A DNA stretch of 39,609 nt from an uncultured Saprospiraceae bacterium (GTDB taxonomy: Bacteria > Bacteroidota > Bacteroidia > Chitinophagales > Saprospiraceae): positions 1 through 39,609 of the forward strand of contig CALIZI010000451.1 in NCBI GenBank assembly GCA_938028705.1. The letters run 5' to 3'. The notes beneath the pieces were generated by a model. The model saw nothing but the letters and a program-made list of their open reading frames with translations, had not been told where the DNA came from and did no database searches. The translations under genes and the position numbers were made by a program. This document shows positions 7,635 to 16,112 of the stretch, piece by piece. Numbering within the stretch: the first letter of the stretch is position 1; each line of letters opens with the position of its first letter.

Positions 7635-8999
7635 TCACAACCTCCTCTTCGTCTCCAACAAAGCCTTTTGCACATCCAAAATCCCATATCCGTACTGCTT
7701 ATCTTTTTTGCCACGCATAAAAGGCGTATCTGCTGATTGGAGTAAAATATCATAGACTTCTTTGGCTTCCAATATCTTACCTTTTCGTTTTGCCATACTC
7801 AGTATCAGTCCTGCCGCACCCACTACAAAAGGCGCAGCCATAGAAGTACCGGTCAGTTGGAAATATTTACCGTCCAGATGTGGTGCAATGATGCCCTGTC
7901 CGGGAGCCATAATAAAAGGTTGATAATGCTCGCCATGATTCGACATAACCAGACGTTTTCCCTTCTGATTGACCGCACCCACAGCCATCACACGTGCGTC
8001 GGAGGCAGGGTAGTTGGGTAGCGTAATACCTTCATTACCGCTTGCGGCAAACAAGCAGACATTGTGCCGGACAGCGTATTCGAGTGCCGATTGATAGAGC
8101 TTTTTGGAAGCCCCAAAACTCATGCTGATAATATCTGCCCCCGAACTCACCGCATAATGAATCGCTGCACTCACATCCACCTCCGAAGCCTTGTCGGTAA
8201 TGGATTGGTCCACCAAATCGCGGTAGCTGTAAAACACTCGCAAAGGCAGTATCGTCGCATTCGGACATACGCCCGAAAAACCGTTTTTGGCAGGACTACC
8301 CATAGCGATACCGATACATTGCGTACCATGCCCGGAGTAATCCGTAGGGTCGCTGTCCGGTGTGTGATAATCGCCTACGAGTTCGTAGCGAAACGGGTCG
8401 TCAAGCATCGTTGTTTTATGCACAAAATCATATTGTCTGTCACTGATTCTACCCTTAAATGCCTCGTGCTTCGGGTCAATGCCGGTATCAATAACGGCTA
8501 TCGTAACGCCGCGCATACCACGCTCTATCTCCCATGCCTGCCGACAATTCGTCATGTCCAAACCCCACAAACCGTCATTGATATAGTCTTTTATTTTTGA
8601 GAATTTTCGATGATTGGTCTCTGCCACATAATTCGGGTGAGCATCTTTCACGACCCGCATTTTTTTGAGTTCCGCACAAATCACATCCAGTGTTTTATGG
8701 TGCTTATCAAAGGACAACAGATAGGTATTTGCCATCCCAAGTTGCCGTTCTTCCCGACTATAATGGTCACTGATTTCCTGATATTTCAAGCCGGTTTCAA
8801 TATCTTCCTCCGGGATAAAAACGCGGGAAACAGACAATTCCGGCAAATATTTCTCAAGCACATCGTCCAGTTCATCAATATCGAAATCTGAATTTTTGCG
8901 CGAAAAAGAGCGTTTGACATCCAAAAAATGAGGAATCTCGTGCGGGTGAGCGTCAGCATGGAGTTCAAGGACAATCTCGTGAGGATGGTATTCTGTCAT
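7635..8999 (-). CDS. Subtilisin-like serine protease (S8), no export signal
   Basis: A 454-residue S8 peptidase. The catalytic triad is visible: Asp171 (IAVIDTGID), His224 (YSGHGTQC) and Ser386 (LTGTSMAAPF), with the oxyanion Asn322 (AASGNEG). Residues 1 to about 145 form an I9-like propeptide region rich in charged residues. The N-terminus (MTEYHPHEIVLELHADAHPH) has no signal peptide and there is no C-terminal sorting domain or membrane helix, so it appears cytoplasmic or exported by an unknown route. That is unusual for Bacteroidota subtilases, which are mostly T9SS or Sec cargo. It converges on the HigA-like gene with only 19 bp between. It is preceded upstream by a simple-word hairpin at 9006-9095. 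Confidence 0.92.
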   Translation of the reverse strand: MTEYHPHEIVLELHADAHPHEIPHFLDVKRSFSRKNSDFDIDELDDVLEKYLPELSVSRVFIPEEDIETGLKYQEISDHYSREERQLGMANTYLLSFDKHHKTLDVICAELKKMRVVKDAHPNYVAETNHRKFSKIKDYINDGLWGLDMTNCRQAWEIERGMRGVTIAVIDTGIDPKHEAFKGRISDRQYDFVHKTTMLDDPFRYELVGDYHTPDSDPTDYSGHGTQCIGIAMGSPAKNGFSGVCPNATILPLRVFYSYRDLVDQSITDKASEVDVSAAIHYAVSSGADIISMSFGASKKLYQSALEYAVRHNVCLFAASGNEGITLPNYPASDARVMAVGAVNQKGKRLVMSNHGEHYQPFIMAPGQGIIAPHLDGKYFQLTGTSMAAPFVVGAAGLILSMAKRKGKILEAKEVYDILLQSADTPFMRGKKDKQYGYGILDVQKALLETKRRL

Positions 9000-9005
9000 G
9001 GCGTT

Positions 9006-9095
9006 ACTGTGTTGTGGTGTTGGTGTGTCGTAGTGTTGTTGTGTGGTATCGTGGTTCTTAATTCTAAAACGACAACACTACGACACCACCACACT
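9006..9095. repeat. Inverted repeat of simple words upstream of the protease gene
   Basis: The arms are made of gttgtggtgttggtgtg words on the left and acaacactacgacaccacc on the right, around an AT-rich centre. It is immediately upstream of the protease start (minus strand). The rest of the 9000-9415 gap holds only AT-rich sequence and a promoter at 9314-9344. Confidence 0.6.
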
Positions 9096-9313
9096 CAATA
9101 TTTATGTCACAAAACCGTTACTAGTTGGCTTAAAAAGAGTCTTTATTTTAGTAAATAACAAAGTTATATTATTTGGTGTAATCATTCATTTATTTTCGAT
9201 GAAGGGTAGATTTTTTAGGATAAATATTTGTTTAACTTTTTTCCTAAAATATCCACAAAATATATTTTTTGTTTTAAATTTACAATAGAATACAAGCAAA
9301 ATTGGCAAAAACA

Positions 9314-9344
9314 TTGCTTAGTTGCAATTATTCTTATAACTTTG
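9314..9344 (+). promoter_or_regulatory. Bacteroidota-type promoter of the secreted repeat protein gene
   Basis: TTG at 9314-9316, a 20-nt spacer and an exact TAnnTTTG box (TAACTTTG, 9337-9344). The implied start is near 9350, giving a 5' leader of about 65 nt to the ATG at 9416. The promoter overlaps an upstream ATG at 9302, which supports the later start. Confidence 0.6.
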
Positions 9345-9415
9345 ACAGTTCAATAAACATTGAAATAAAAATTTTGTCGACAAACAATTTTTTTAATTTT
9401 TTAAAGCGCTTAATT

Positions 9416-9943
9416 ATGAAATTAAAAGTAACCTTAATGACGCTGTTGGTTATGGCGTTCAGTTACGGGGTTTACGCGCAGGCATGTTGTACAGGACCGG
9501 GAGTATCTTACCCCAATGGCTCTACACAAACTGTCTCGTACACTTCAGTTGCCAGCACTACAAGTTCTAGCACATCTGTAGGCTATGTAGGTGACCCGAA
9601 TGTTATCTCTATGGGAACGGTGAGCTACAGCGCACCTTCTACTACTTACACCGGTACTACTTACACAGGCGATTATGGAGCTAGTACTTTTTATCCGGCT
9701 AAAAGCTGCTGTCAAGGACCAGCTGTTAATTACCCTACGGGTAGCACAGCTACGGTGACTTCTTATGGCACGACCAATTCGGGTAACTACGGTGTCGGTG
9801 CAGGTGATCCCAACGTGATTTACATGGGTGGTGTGACAACAAGTATTGCTACTGATACTTACATCAATACTTCCGATGTAGGCAATAGCTGCTGTGGCGG
9901 TCCCGGTATTACTTATCCCGGACAAGGCTCCTCTGGCTATTAA
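9416..9943 (+). CDS. Small secreted Ser/Thr/Gly-rich protein with Cys-Cys repeats
   Basis: I start at 9416 (MKLKVTLMTLLVMAFSYGVYAQA), which gives a normal Sec signal peptide cleaved near residue 21; the in-frame ATG at 9302 lies upstream of the promoter. The mature protein of about 155 residues is built from two full repeats and a partial third. Each begins with a Cys-Cys pair and Gly-Pro (ACCTGPGVSYPNGS, SCCQGPAVNYPTGS, SCCGGPGITYPGQ), and the two full repeats contain GDPNVI.MG followed by a Thr/Ser/Tyr-rich run. I recognise no family. A clean promoter and a strong terminator frame it as a single-gene unit, and its composition suggests an abundant extracellular, perhaps disulfide-linked, structural protein. 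It has no T9SS domain. Confidence 0.8.
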   Translation: MKLKVTLMTLLVMAFSYGVYAQACCTGPGVSYPNGSTQTVSYTSVASTTSSSTSVGYVGDPNVISMGTVSYSAPSTTYTGTTYTGDYGASTFYPAKSCCQGPAVNYPTGSTATVTSYGTTNSGNYGVGAGDPNVIYMGGVTTSIATDTYINTSDVGNSCCGGPGITYPGQGSSGY

Positions 9944-9973
9944 TACAATAAGAATTATTCTTAATGTAAAAAT

Positions 9974-10006
9974 AAAAAAGGCGTTCTCTAAGAGAACGCC
10001 TTTTTT
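9974..10006 (+). terminator. Strong intrinsic terminator after the secreted repeat protein
   Basis: GGCGTTCTC (9980-9988) pairs perfectly with GAGAACGCC (9992-10000) around TAA, preceded by an A run and followed by six T. The A and T runs make it usable in both directions. Confidence 0.9.
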
Positions 10007-10045
10007 ATTTTATCTTCAAAGGTTTTGACAAGTTTATCTAAACCA

Positions 10046-10174
10046 TAAAAGTAGTTGACATTTTTGGAATCTGATTTTAAAAAATCAAAACAAAATTTAA
10101 ATACTCCGTTTGGTAAACTTTTCAGGTTTGGTCTCCGATAGCTATCGGAGAAGTAATGTGCTGATATTTAACTA
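10046..10174 (+). repeat. Dispersed repeat R2, copy 1
   Basis: About 130 bp closely matching 39485-39609. Shared features are gacatttttggaatctgatt, a run of caaaacaaaatttaaatact, ccgtttg.taaactt and the palindrome tccgatagctatcgga followed by gaagtaa. It sits about 140 bp before a copy of repeat R1, as the other copy sits 60 bp after one. The remainder of 10007-10534 outside R2 and R1 holds no gene that I can see. Confidence 0.8.
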
Positions 10175-10314
10175 TTTACAAACTTCAGTACCCTAGCCAC
10201 GTTTAGCAAACTTGACAAGTTTACCAAACGGGTTACTTATATTTTGTGTAAAATTAATATCGTATGAAGTGTCAACCAATCAGATAAACTTGTCATATTT
10301 TTTTATAAAAATGA

Positions 10315-10489
10315 CGAATTAACGAGGTCTTTTTTTATTGTTAAAAATGCTTTTGCTTGGCATCCGTAGCACAGTGCTTCCACGCTGTGTCGCGTCATAA
10401 ACGATACGAGATTAGTGCCATATCGTTTTCAGATATCTATATTCGTTTTTCACTCCACCGCTAAATATGTGGATATGCAGAATATAGCT
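10315..10489 (+). repeat. Dispersed repeat R1, copy A
   Basis: One of four copies of an element of about 175-190 bp. In this orientation it starts with taacgaggtctttttttatt and ends with ctaaatatgtggatatgcag then aatatag. This copy differs in the middle, where the shared CGCAAGATACCCTT stretch is replaced by a short palindrome (cacagtgcttccacgctgtg). No open reading frame is conserved in all copies. Confidence 0.85.
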
Positions 10490-10534
10490 CCTAGCGTCAT
10501 TTAGGATAGATGAAAAACGTTTGATTTTTGTGCT

Positions 10535-11146
10535 TTACCCCATTTCTGCGACGACCTCTTTCACTTCCGGCACCATGCGTTTGAGCATACCTTCGATACC
10601 TGCTTTCAGCGTTACGGTAGAAGAAGGACAACCACTACACGAACCCTGCATGACTACATTGACAATGCCATCGCGGAATGATTTGAACTCAATATTTCCA
10701 CCGTCCATTTCTACGGCGGGCTTTACATAAGTGTCAATCAATTCTTTTATTTTTTGTGCCATCTCCGGATTATCGCCGCTATATTCAGCCATGTTTTTGG
10801 CTTCCATTTCGCGTTTGACTTCCTCAAATCCTTCCTTTACGATTTCCTTTTCTTCCTGCACATAGCCTTTGATGAACTCCTTGATATTGAGCATGATGTC
10901 TTCCCATGCGTAGTTAAATTCTTTGGTAATGGTCACAAAGTTATTGGCAATATAAACGCCTTTGACAAAAGGAAATTCAAATAAAGCTGTTGCGAGCGGC
11001 GACCATTTTTGCGCCAGTTCTTCTTCCCGAAAATCCGCTGTATTGTTGGCATACAACATACGATTGGTGACAAATTTGAGGGATTCGGGATTTGGAGTTT
11101 GCTCGGTGTAGAGCATGACTGGTCCTTTTACTGTAGTTGTTGACAT
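10535..11146 (-). CDS. Nfu-type iron-sulfur cluster carrier (NifU-like)
   Basis: A 203-residue protein with an N-terminal Nfu scaffold domain (about 10-95, TEQTPNPESLKFVTNRML) and a C-terminal NifU domain (about 130-200) carrying the cluster-binding pair Cys170-x-x-Cys173 (GSCSGCPSS). Two monomers hold a [4Fe-4S] cluster between their CxxC motifs and pass it to client enzymes in the cytoplasm. It is monocistronic here, between repeat copies R1-A and R1-B. The start is the ATG at 11146; the sequence upstream (11150-11210) is a low-complexity stretch of gattagtt/gtatcagtt words. Confidence 0.93.
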   Translation of the reverse strand: MSTTTVKGPVMLYTEQTPNPESLKFVTNRMLYANNTADFREEELAQKWSPLATALFEFPFVKGVYIANNFVTITKEFNYAWEDIMLNIKEFIKGYVQEEKEIVKEGFEEVKREMEAKNMAEYSGDNPEMAQKIKELIDTYVKPAVEMDGGNIEFKSFRDGIVNVVMQGSCSGCPSSTVTLKAGIEGMLKRMVPEVKEVVAEMG

Positions 11147-11334
11147 GATATAGTGTATCAGTTGATTAGTTAATTGGGTAATTAGTGTATCAGTTAATAT
11201 TTGTATGGTGAAATGTTTTAAATTAATCTGTACATTTTACCTTATTTAGAATTTTTCTACAAAGGTAACATTCTTTTGGTGAAAATGGTTGAGGGGCTGG
11301 TAAATTCTTAGTCTCAGTTTTAATTTCCGTTAAG

Positions 11335-11510
11335 CGCAACATTCTGCATATCCACATATTTAGCGAGGGAGTGGAAAACTGACATGGATACGTGAAAGCT
11401 ATAAGGCACTGACCTCGTATCGCGTTGGACATGGAATACTGTAAAGGGTATCTTGCGAGGATGGTAAGCAAAAGCATTTTTTAAAATAAAAAAAGACCTC
11501 GTTAGTTCGA
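11335..11510 (-). repeat. Dispersed repeat R1, copy B
   Basis: Reverse-oriented copy. On the minus strand it reads aactaacgaggtctttttttatt, aaaaaatgcttttgctt, tcgcaagataccctt, cagtattcca, gatacgaggtcagtgcctta and ctaaatatgtggatatgcag. Open frames that run through it on the minus strand are by-products of the repeat. Confidence 0.85.
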
Positions 11511-11576
11511 AAAGAAATGAAGGATAAGGGAATAAAATTTTCGGCACATACACAATTCAAAAATACCAGAAGCAAT

Positions 11577-11691
11577 CGTCATTCCACACTGTGATGCGGA
11601 ATCTTTTGTCGCAAGGGCGCAATTTTAGGCAGAAGTTCCTGTTTGGTATCGTGCTAAGGGCAACAGATTCCGCATCAAGTGCGGAATGACG
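11577..11691. repeat. Long stem-loop with gatgcggaat arms
   Basis: Arms at 11577-11603 (cgtcattccacactgtgatg…) and 11666-11691 (…caagtgcggaatgacg) are near-perfect reverse complements around a 62-nt centre. Similar cgtcattccgca hairpins are widespread as intergenic repeats in many bacteria; here it seems to be a mobile or structural intergenic element, not a gene. The remainder of the 11147-11801 gap holds R1-B, low-complexity sequence and a terminator. Confidence 0.7.
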
Positions 11692-11742
11692 TTTACTTTT
11701 GGGTGTTTTTTTCGGTAGGCGATTTGGAAAATCGCGTTACGT

Positions 11743-11777
11743 AAAAAGCCCCCGCAATCAGTTGATTACGAGGGCTT
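11743..11777 (-). terminator. Intrinsic terminator of the DUF1508/OmpA gene
   Basis: On the minus strand AAGCCCTCGTAATCA pairs with TGATTGCGGGGGCTT and is followed by a T run. It lies about 25 bp beyond the stop codon of the gene at 11802-14951. Confidence 0.85.
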
Positions 11778-11801
11778 GGTATATTTGGTACTGTCTTGAA
11801 A

Positions 11802-14800
11802 TTATCTTGATTGTATGATAATTTCAATTGGTTTGCCTGATTTTGTGCCTTTACCTGCAAAGCTCATTTGTCGGGCGGGAACGCCTCTGTCGAGTAGTTT
11901 GCGGTAGATGCAACGGGCGCGTACTGTGGAGAGGTTAGCTCCTTCGCAATAGGATTCGTTGCAGGCTTCGCTTTCGTTGCTTGCAATGTGACCGTTGATG
12001 GCTATCTTGGCATTTGGATATGCTTTGAGTAGTGCTGCTAGGTCGTCAACGTCGCCGTAGGCGCTGTTGTTGAGTTTGGCAGAGTTTCTTCCAAAGCGTG
12101 CTTTATCAAATTTGAAGATGCTACTAGGGAAGGTACTTGCTCCTGCGGCGAGGTAGTTTGCCATGTTGCAATTGATACCTGATGAGAATTTGAATTCCGA
12201 GCAGTTTTTGCCAAGTGGCACACTTGGGTCTCTGTATGTAATGGTGCGGGTTTGTGTACTGTTGCCGCATCCGTTTTTGGCTGTTACCTCAAGTCTGTTG
12301 CTACCTACAGCAAGGTTGCTGAGGTTGGCTTCAAATCTGTCGGTATCTGCATTATAGCTAAAGCCTGTGAAGTTGGCATTATTGAGTTTGGCTGTGATGT
12401 CACCTTTGCCGTCCACGTCTTTGATAGTGGCGATGACTTTGGTGGTATTGGCATCAATGGTGGTGTTGTTACCACTAAATTCAATATTTGGTTTATCACA
12501 TGCTGCGGCTCCGCCACATCCTCTGAGTAAGAAGAATAATAGTGGAATCAAAAGGAGTAATAGTGCCAGCCACCACCATTTGCGTAGGCATCCGCCGAGT
12601 CCGGCTCCGTCGTCAACGGGTGCGGTGGTTTGTGCGACGCGCTCTGTTTTGCGTTGTGCTGCGGAGGCTGTAACTGCTGCTGCTTCTTTTTTGCGCTTGG
12701 TTTCGGCTGCTGCTTTGACACGTGCGGCTTCGGCTTCGCGCTTGACGCGGGCTTCTTCCTCTCGTTTTAGTCTTGCGGCTTCTTCTTCACGTTTGCGTTT
12801 GGCATCTGCTTCTGCTTTGAGTCTTGCGGCTTCTGCGTCAGCTTTTGCTTTGGCATCTGATTTTTCTTTTTCTTTGAATGCAAATGCACTGGCAGCGGCT
12901 GCTGTGGCTGCTGCTGTGGCTGCAGCGGCAGCTTTTTTAGCTTTGGCTTCCTCTTCTGCTTTCAAACGTGCTGCTTCGGCATCTGCCTTAGCTTTGGCAT
13001 CTGCTTCTGCTTTGAGTCTTGCAGCTTCTGCGTCAGCTTTTGCTTTGGCATCTGCCTCCGCTTTGAGTCGTGTGGCTTCGGCATCGGCTTTTGCTTTGGC
13101 GGCTTCTGCGTCTGCCTTAGCTTTGGCATCTGCTTCTGCTTTGAGTCTTGCGGCTTCTTCTTCCTTGCGCTTGCGAAGCATGGCTGCGGAGAGTAGTTTG
13201 CCTCCCACCAATGCAGAACCGATACCTATGGCAGAGTTTTCGCCGGTAACGCCATTGTAGGCGGTCATCATTTCATCCTTAGATTCGTAGTAGCAACTTC
13301 TGGCTACTTCCTGATTGTTGCCGGAACGAAGGACGTAGTAATGGTATTTGCCGAGTGCGGTTTCTGTTTTCCAGTTGGCTTCTTGTGGTGCGTTTTTGAT
13401 AACGGCTTTGAGTCCGTTGTCACGTGCGCCTTCTGATTCGTAACCTTCACTGCGGAGAAGCGTGTTGCCATTTCTGTCATTATATGCGAAGTAGTGTCTG
13501 CTGCGCTCGTCATTATAGAATTTGTTGAAGCCTGTTTTTCCACCATAGTCTTTACATGCTAAGTAATCATCGGTACGCAAGACTCTTCGTTCTTCGTCTT
13601 CAGCTTCTTTTTTCTTCAAAGCGAGTGCAGTGGCGGCTGCGGCTGCGGCAGCAGCGGCTGCGGCTTTTTTGGCATCTTCTTCGGCTTTACGTTTGGCTTC
13701 GGCTTCTGCCTTAGCTTTTGCATCAGCTTCTGCTTTCAAGCGTGCTTCTTCTTCGGCTTTACGTTTAGCTTCGGCTTCTGCCTTAGCTTTTGCATCAGCT
13801 TCTGCTTTCAAGCGTGCTTCTTCTTCGGCTTCCGCTTTCGCATCTGCTTCTGCTTTTAGGCGTGCTTCTTCTTCGGCTTTACGCTTGGCTTCGGCTTCCG
13901 CCTTAGCTTTCGCATCTGCTTCTGCTTTTAGGCGTGCTTCTTCTTCGGCTTTACGCTTGGCTTCGGCTTCCGCCTTAGCTTTTGCATCAGCTTCTGCTTT
14001 CAAGCGTGCTTCTTCTGCTGCGGCAGCTTTGGCTTCTGCATCTGCATCTACTACAGCTCCTGCGGGTGCGCCTGCTCCCATAGCTCTACCGATTAGTAAG
14101 CCTACGGCTTGGCGCATGTCTTCTTCTGTTTTGTAGAAGAAACTTTTACCAAAGTTTTTACCGTTTTCGTCTTTCAAGTAGAAGTAGTAGGTACCGTTTT
14201 TGGCAACTTTACCTTCGTAGTTGGCTTCGCTTGGTGCGAGCTCAATGGCTTTGGCAAGTGCGTTATCTACATCTTTTTCGGTTGGGAAACCTTTAAGGTT
14301 GGTGGTCATGAAAAGCATTTTGTCATCTGCATCATTGAACATGAAGTAATGCTTGTCTTCACCACTGCGGAAGGTTTTGTAGGTAACATTATTGAATAAG
14401 TAATTACCTTTTTTGAGTTGTACCTTTTCCGGTTTTGGTTTTTTAGGTCCTGTTCTTTTCTTTCTTTTCTTCTTCGGCTTGTCGTCGGCATCATCCGTAG
14501 GTGGAGGTGGCGCGGCAATGCTAAAGTTGGCGGTATATCCTTCGCCTGCGGCGGTAATATTATCGGTATCTACAGCACCTGCGGCAGCAATAACGCCACC
14601 TTGTCCTGTAAGTTTACCAATAATGCCATTCATTTCTCCTTCGGAATCGAACCAACGGCTCATGGCAATTTCCTGATTGTTGCCTGCACGCAGGGAGAAA
14701 TAATGTTTACCATTTTTGTGGACTTGTCTGACGTAACGGTCAGGATTGGTCATATTCTTTTGCACAGAGCCGATGCCGTTGTCACGACCACCTTCTGAGG

Positions 14801-14951
14801 AATATCCTTCGCTGATTAATACGGTGTACCCGTTGTCAAGATTGTAACAGAAATAATGCTCATCTGCATCGGAGAATTTACCGAAACTGTTACTAATGTC
14901 AGTCGTTTTACTTTCGTAAAATGCCAACTTTTTGTAATCATCTGCTTTCAT
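11802..14951 (-). CDS. Giant DUF1508 (YegP-like) / coiled-coil / transmembrane / OmpA-like protein
   Basis: A 1049-residue protein with an uncommon architecture. DUF1508/YegP-type units (HYFCYNLDNGYTVLISEGY, HYFSLRAGNNQEIAMSRW, HYFMFNDADD, YYFYLKDENGK, HYFAYNDRNG, HYYVLRSGNNQEVARS) occur in three pairs at about 28-115, 195-290 and 485-570. They are separated by Ala/Glu/Lys coiled-coil runs at about 303-450 and 592-770, built of near-exact 24-residue repeats (EEARLKAEADAKAKAEAEAK). One membrane helix follows at 792-810 after WWW, then an Ig-like region (820-905) and a C-terminal OmpA-like domain (945-1049, FKFDKARFGRNSAKL). The N-terminal 790 residues should be cytoplasmic and the OmpA domain periplasmic, bound to peptidoglycan, like a TolA-style tether turned around. 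There is no signal peptide. Function unknown. Confidence 0.9.
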   Translation of the reverse strand: MKADDYKKLAFYESKTTDISNSFGKFSDADEHYFCYNLDNGYTVLISEGYSSEGGRDNGIGSVQKNMTNPDRYVRQVHKNGKHYFSLRAGNNQEIAMSRWFDSEGEMNGIIGKLTGQGGVIAAAGAVDTDNITAAGEGYTANFSIAAPPPPTDDADDKPKKKRKKRTGPKKPKPEKVQLKKGNYLFNNVTYKTFRSGEDKHYFMFNDADDKMLFMTTNLKGFPTEKDVDNALAKAIELAPSEANYEGKVAKNGTYYFYLKDENGKNFGKSFFYKTEEDMRQAVGLLIGRAMGAGAPAGAVVDADAEAKAAAAEEARLKAEADAKAKAEAEAKRKAEEEARLKAEADAKAKAEAEAKRKAEEEARLKAEADAKAEAEEEARLKAEADAKAKAEAEAKRKAEEEARLKAEADAKAKAEAEAKRKAEEDAKKAAAAAAAAAAATALALKKKEAEDEERRVLRTDDYLACKDYGGKTGFNKFYNDERSRHYFAYNDRNGNTLLRSEGYESEGARDNGLKAVIKNAPQEANWKTETALGKYHYYVLRSGNNQEVARSCYYESKDEMMTAYNGVTGENSAIGIGSALVGGKLLSAAMLRKRKEEEAARLKAEADAKAKADAEAAKAKADAEATRLKAEADAKAKADAEAARLKAEADAKAKADAEAARLKAEEEAKAKKAAAAATAAATAAAASAFAFKEKEKSDAKAKADAEAARLKAEADAKRKREEEAARLKREEEARVKREAEAARVKAAAETKRKKEAAAVTASAAQRKTERVAQTTAPVDDGAGLGGCLRKWWWLALLLLLIPLLFFLLRGCGGAAACDKPNIEFSGNNTTIDANTTKVIATIKDVDGKGDITAKLNNANFTGFSYNADTDRFEANLSNLAVGSNRLEVTAKNGCGNSTQTRTITYRDPSVPLGKNCSEFKFSSGINCNMANYLAAGASTFPSSIFKFDKARFGRNSAKLNNSAYGDVDDLAALLKAYPNAKIAINGHIASNESEACNESYCEGANLSTVRARCIYRKLLDRGVPARQMSFAGKGTKSGKPIEIIIQSR

Positions 14952-15209
14952 ACCGGATTTTTACTTCTTGGTTAGTGATTTGAATAAATATTGGATAGTC
15001 TTATATCATAAATGTATCAGGGAGTATGTCACGATTTGTGACGGCGTAAGATGGGGAGTACGGTTTATAAGACAGGGAAAAAATATATACGTCACTATAT
15101 TGAACAATGAAAAATGATTTCCCGTTAAAAAAAGATTTTTTCCCACGAAATTTTAACGAGAAGCGCAAATTTAGCATTATTTTTACATTTATCTAAAAAT
15201 CAACGAATT

Positions 15210-16109
15210 ATGTTTTTAAAAACTCTTAAAGGGAAAAATGAATTTTGGCGGTATTTTGTGACATTGATTGTGGTGTTTTTTGCTTCACAAATTATTGGTG
15301 CAATTCCTTTATTTGTGGCTATATTTCAAAATGTTGGATTTAATCCAAACATGTCGGATATGAATGAGATGCTCGCGGCTACAGGTTTGTCTCAAAACGC
15401 ATTGTTGGTCTTGATGATGATTCCTTTTGTGGTAGGCTTATTGTTTTTGATTTGGATGGTGAAAGTCTTGCATAAGCGTTCATTTTCAGATACTACGACA
15501 GGTGCAAGTCGTTTTCGGTGGAAACGATTTTTTAAGGGTTTTGGGCTTTGGTTTTTGCTTTCATGTTTGATATTGACGATAAGTTATTTGTGGATGCCGG
15601 AGAGTTTGGTTTGGAATTTTCAGCCCGGACAGTTTGCGATTTTAATACTCATATCACTTATTTTTATCCCATTGCAAACGGGCTTTGAAGAGGTCTTGTT
15701 TAGAGGCTATCTGTTACAGGGTTTTCAATTATTAACAAAAAATAAATGGGTGGCAGTTGTGATTACAGGTGTGTTGTTTGGGCTGCTGCATATTGCTAAC
15801 CCCGAAGTAGCGGAGTTTGGTTTGGAGTTAGCTATGTCGCAATATGTTCTTTTTGGAATTTTATTCGGTTTTATGACGGTGATGGATAATGGCTTGGAAT
15901 TGGCTTGGGGCGCACATGCCGCGAATAATATTTTTCTTTCGCTCTTTGTCACACATGAGGCTTCGGCTTTGCAGACGCCCGCGATGTTTCGTGCTGTAGA
16001 ACTTGACCCTGTGATGGATTTGGTTTCTTTGGTGCTGGCTGGTGCGGTGTTTTTGGGGATTTGTTGGGTTTGGTTTGGGTGGAGGTTTGGAGAGGATGAG
16101 GTGGTTTAG
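15210..16109 (+). CDS. CPBP-family intramembrane metalloprotease (CAAX/Abi type)
   Basis: A 299-residue multi-pass membrane protein (about eight hydrophobic segments). The three conserved motifs of the CPBP/Rce1 family are present: Glu160-Glu161 with Arg165 (FEEVLFRGYL), His194 (FGLLHI) and His236 with Asn240 (WGAHAANN). Members cleave substrates within or near the membrane; bacterial roles include bacteriocin self-immunity and processing of prenylated or membrane peptides, but the substrate here is unknown. It is transcribed towards the Septu-like genes and its stop lies 3 bp from that of ptuB. It is probably an independent housekeeping gene. Confidence 0.9.
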   Translation: MFLKTLKGKNEFWRYFVTLIVVFFASQIIGAIPLFVAIFQNVGFNPNMSDMNEMLAATGLSQNALLVLMMIPFVVGLLFLIWMVKVLHKRSFSDTTTGASRFRWKRFFKGFGLWFLLSCLILTISYLWMPESLVWNFQPGQFAILILISLIFIPLQTGFEEVLFRGYLLQGFQLLTKNKWVAVVITGVLFGLLHIANPEVAEFGLELAMSQYVLFGILFGFMTVMDNGLELAWGAHAANNIFLSLFVTHEASALQTPAMFRAVELDPVMDLVSLVLAGAVFLGICWVWFGWRFGEDEVV

Positions 16110-16112
16110 AGT

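Noticed and set aside
9302-9415. N-terminal extension of the secreted repeat protein
   Set aside because: The region contains the promoter and AT-rich leader, and the extension would bury the signal peptide.
9545-9925. 126-residue open frame antisense to the secreted repeat protein
   Set aside because: Composition mirrors the repeats of the sense gene, which has a signal peptide, a promoter and a terminator.
12367-14136. Long Ala/Ser-rich open frames on the plus strand
   Set aside because: They are exact antisense shadows of the Ala/Lys/Glu repeats of the minus-strand DUF1508/OmpA gene and have no start context or family features.
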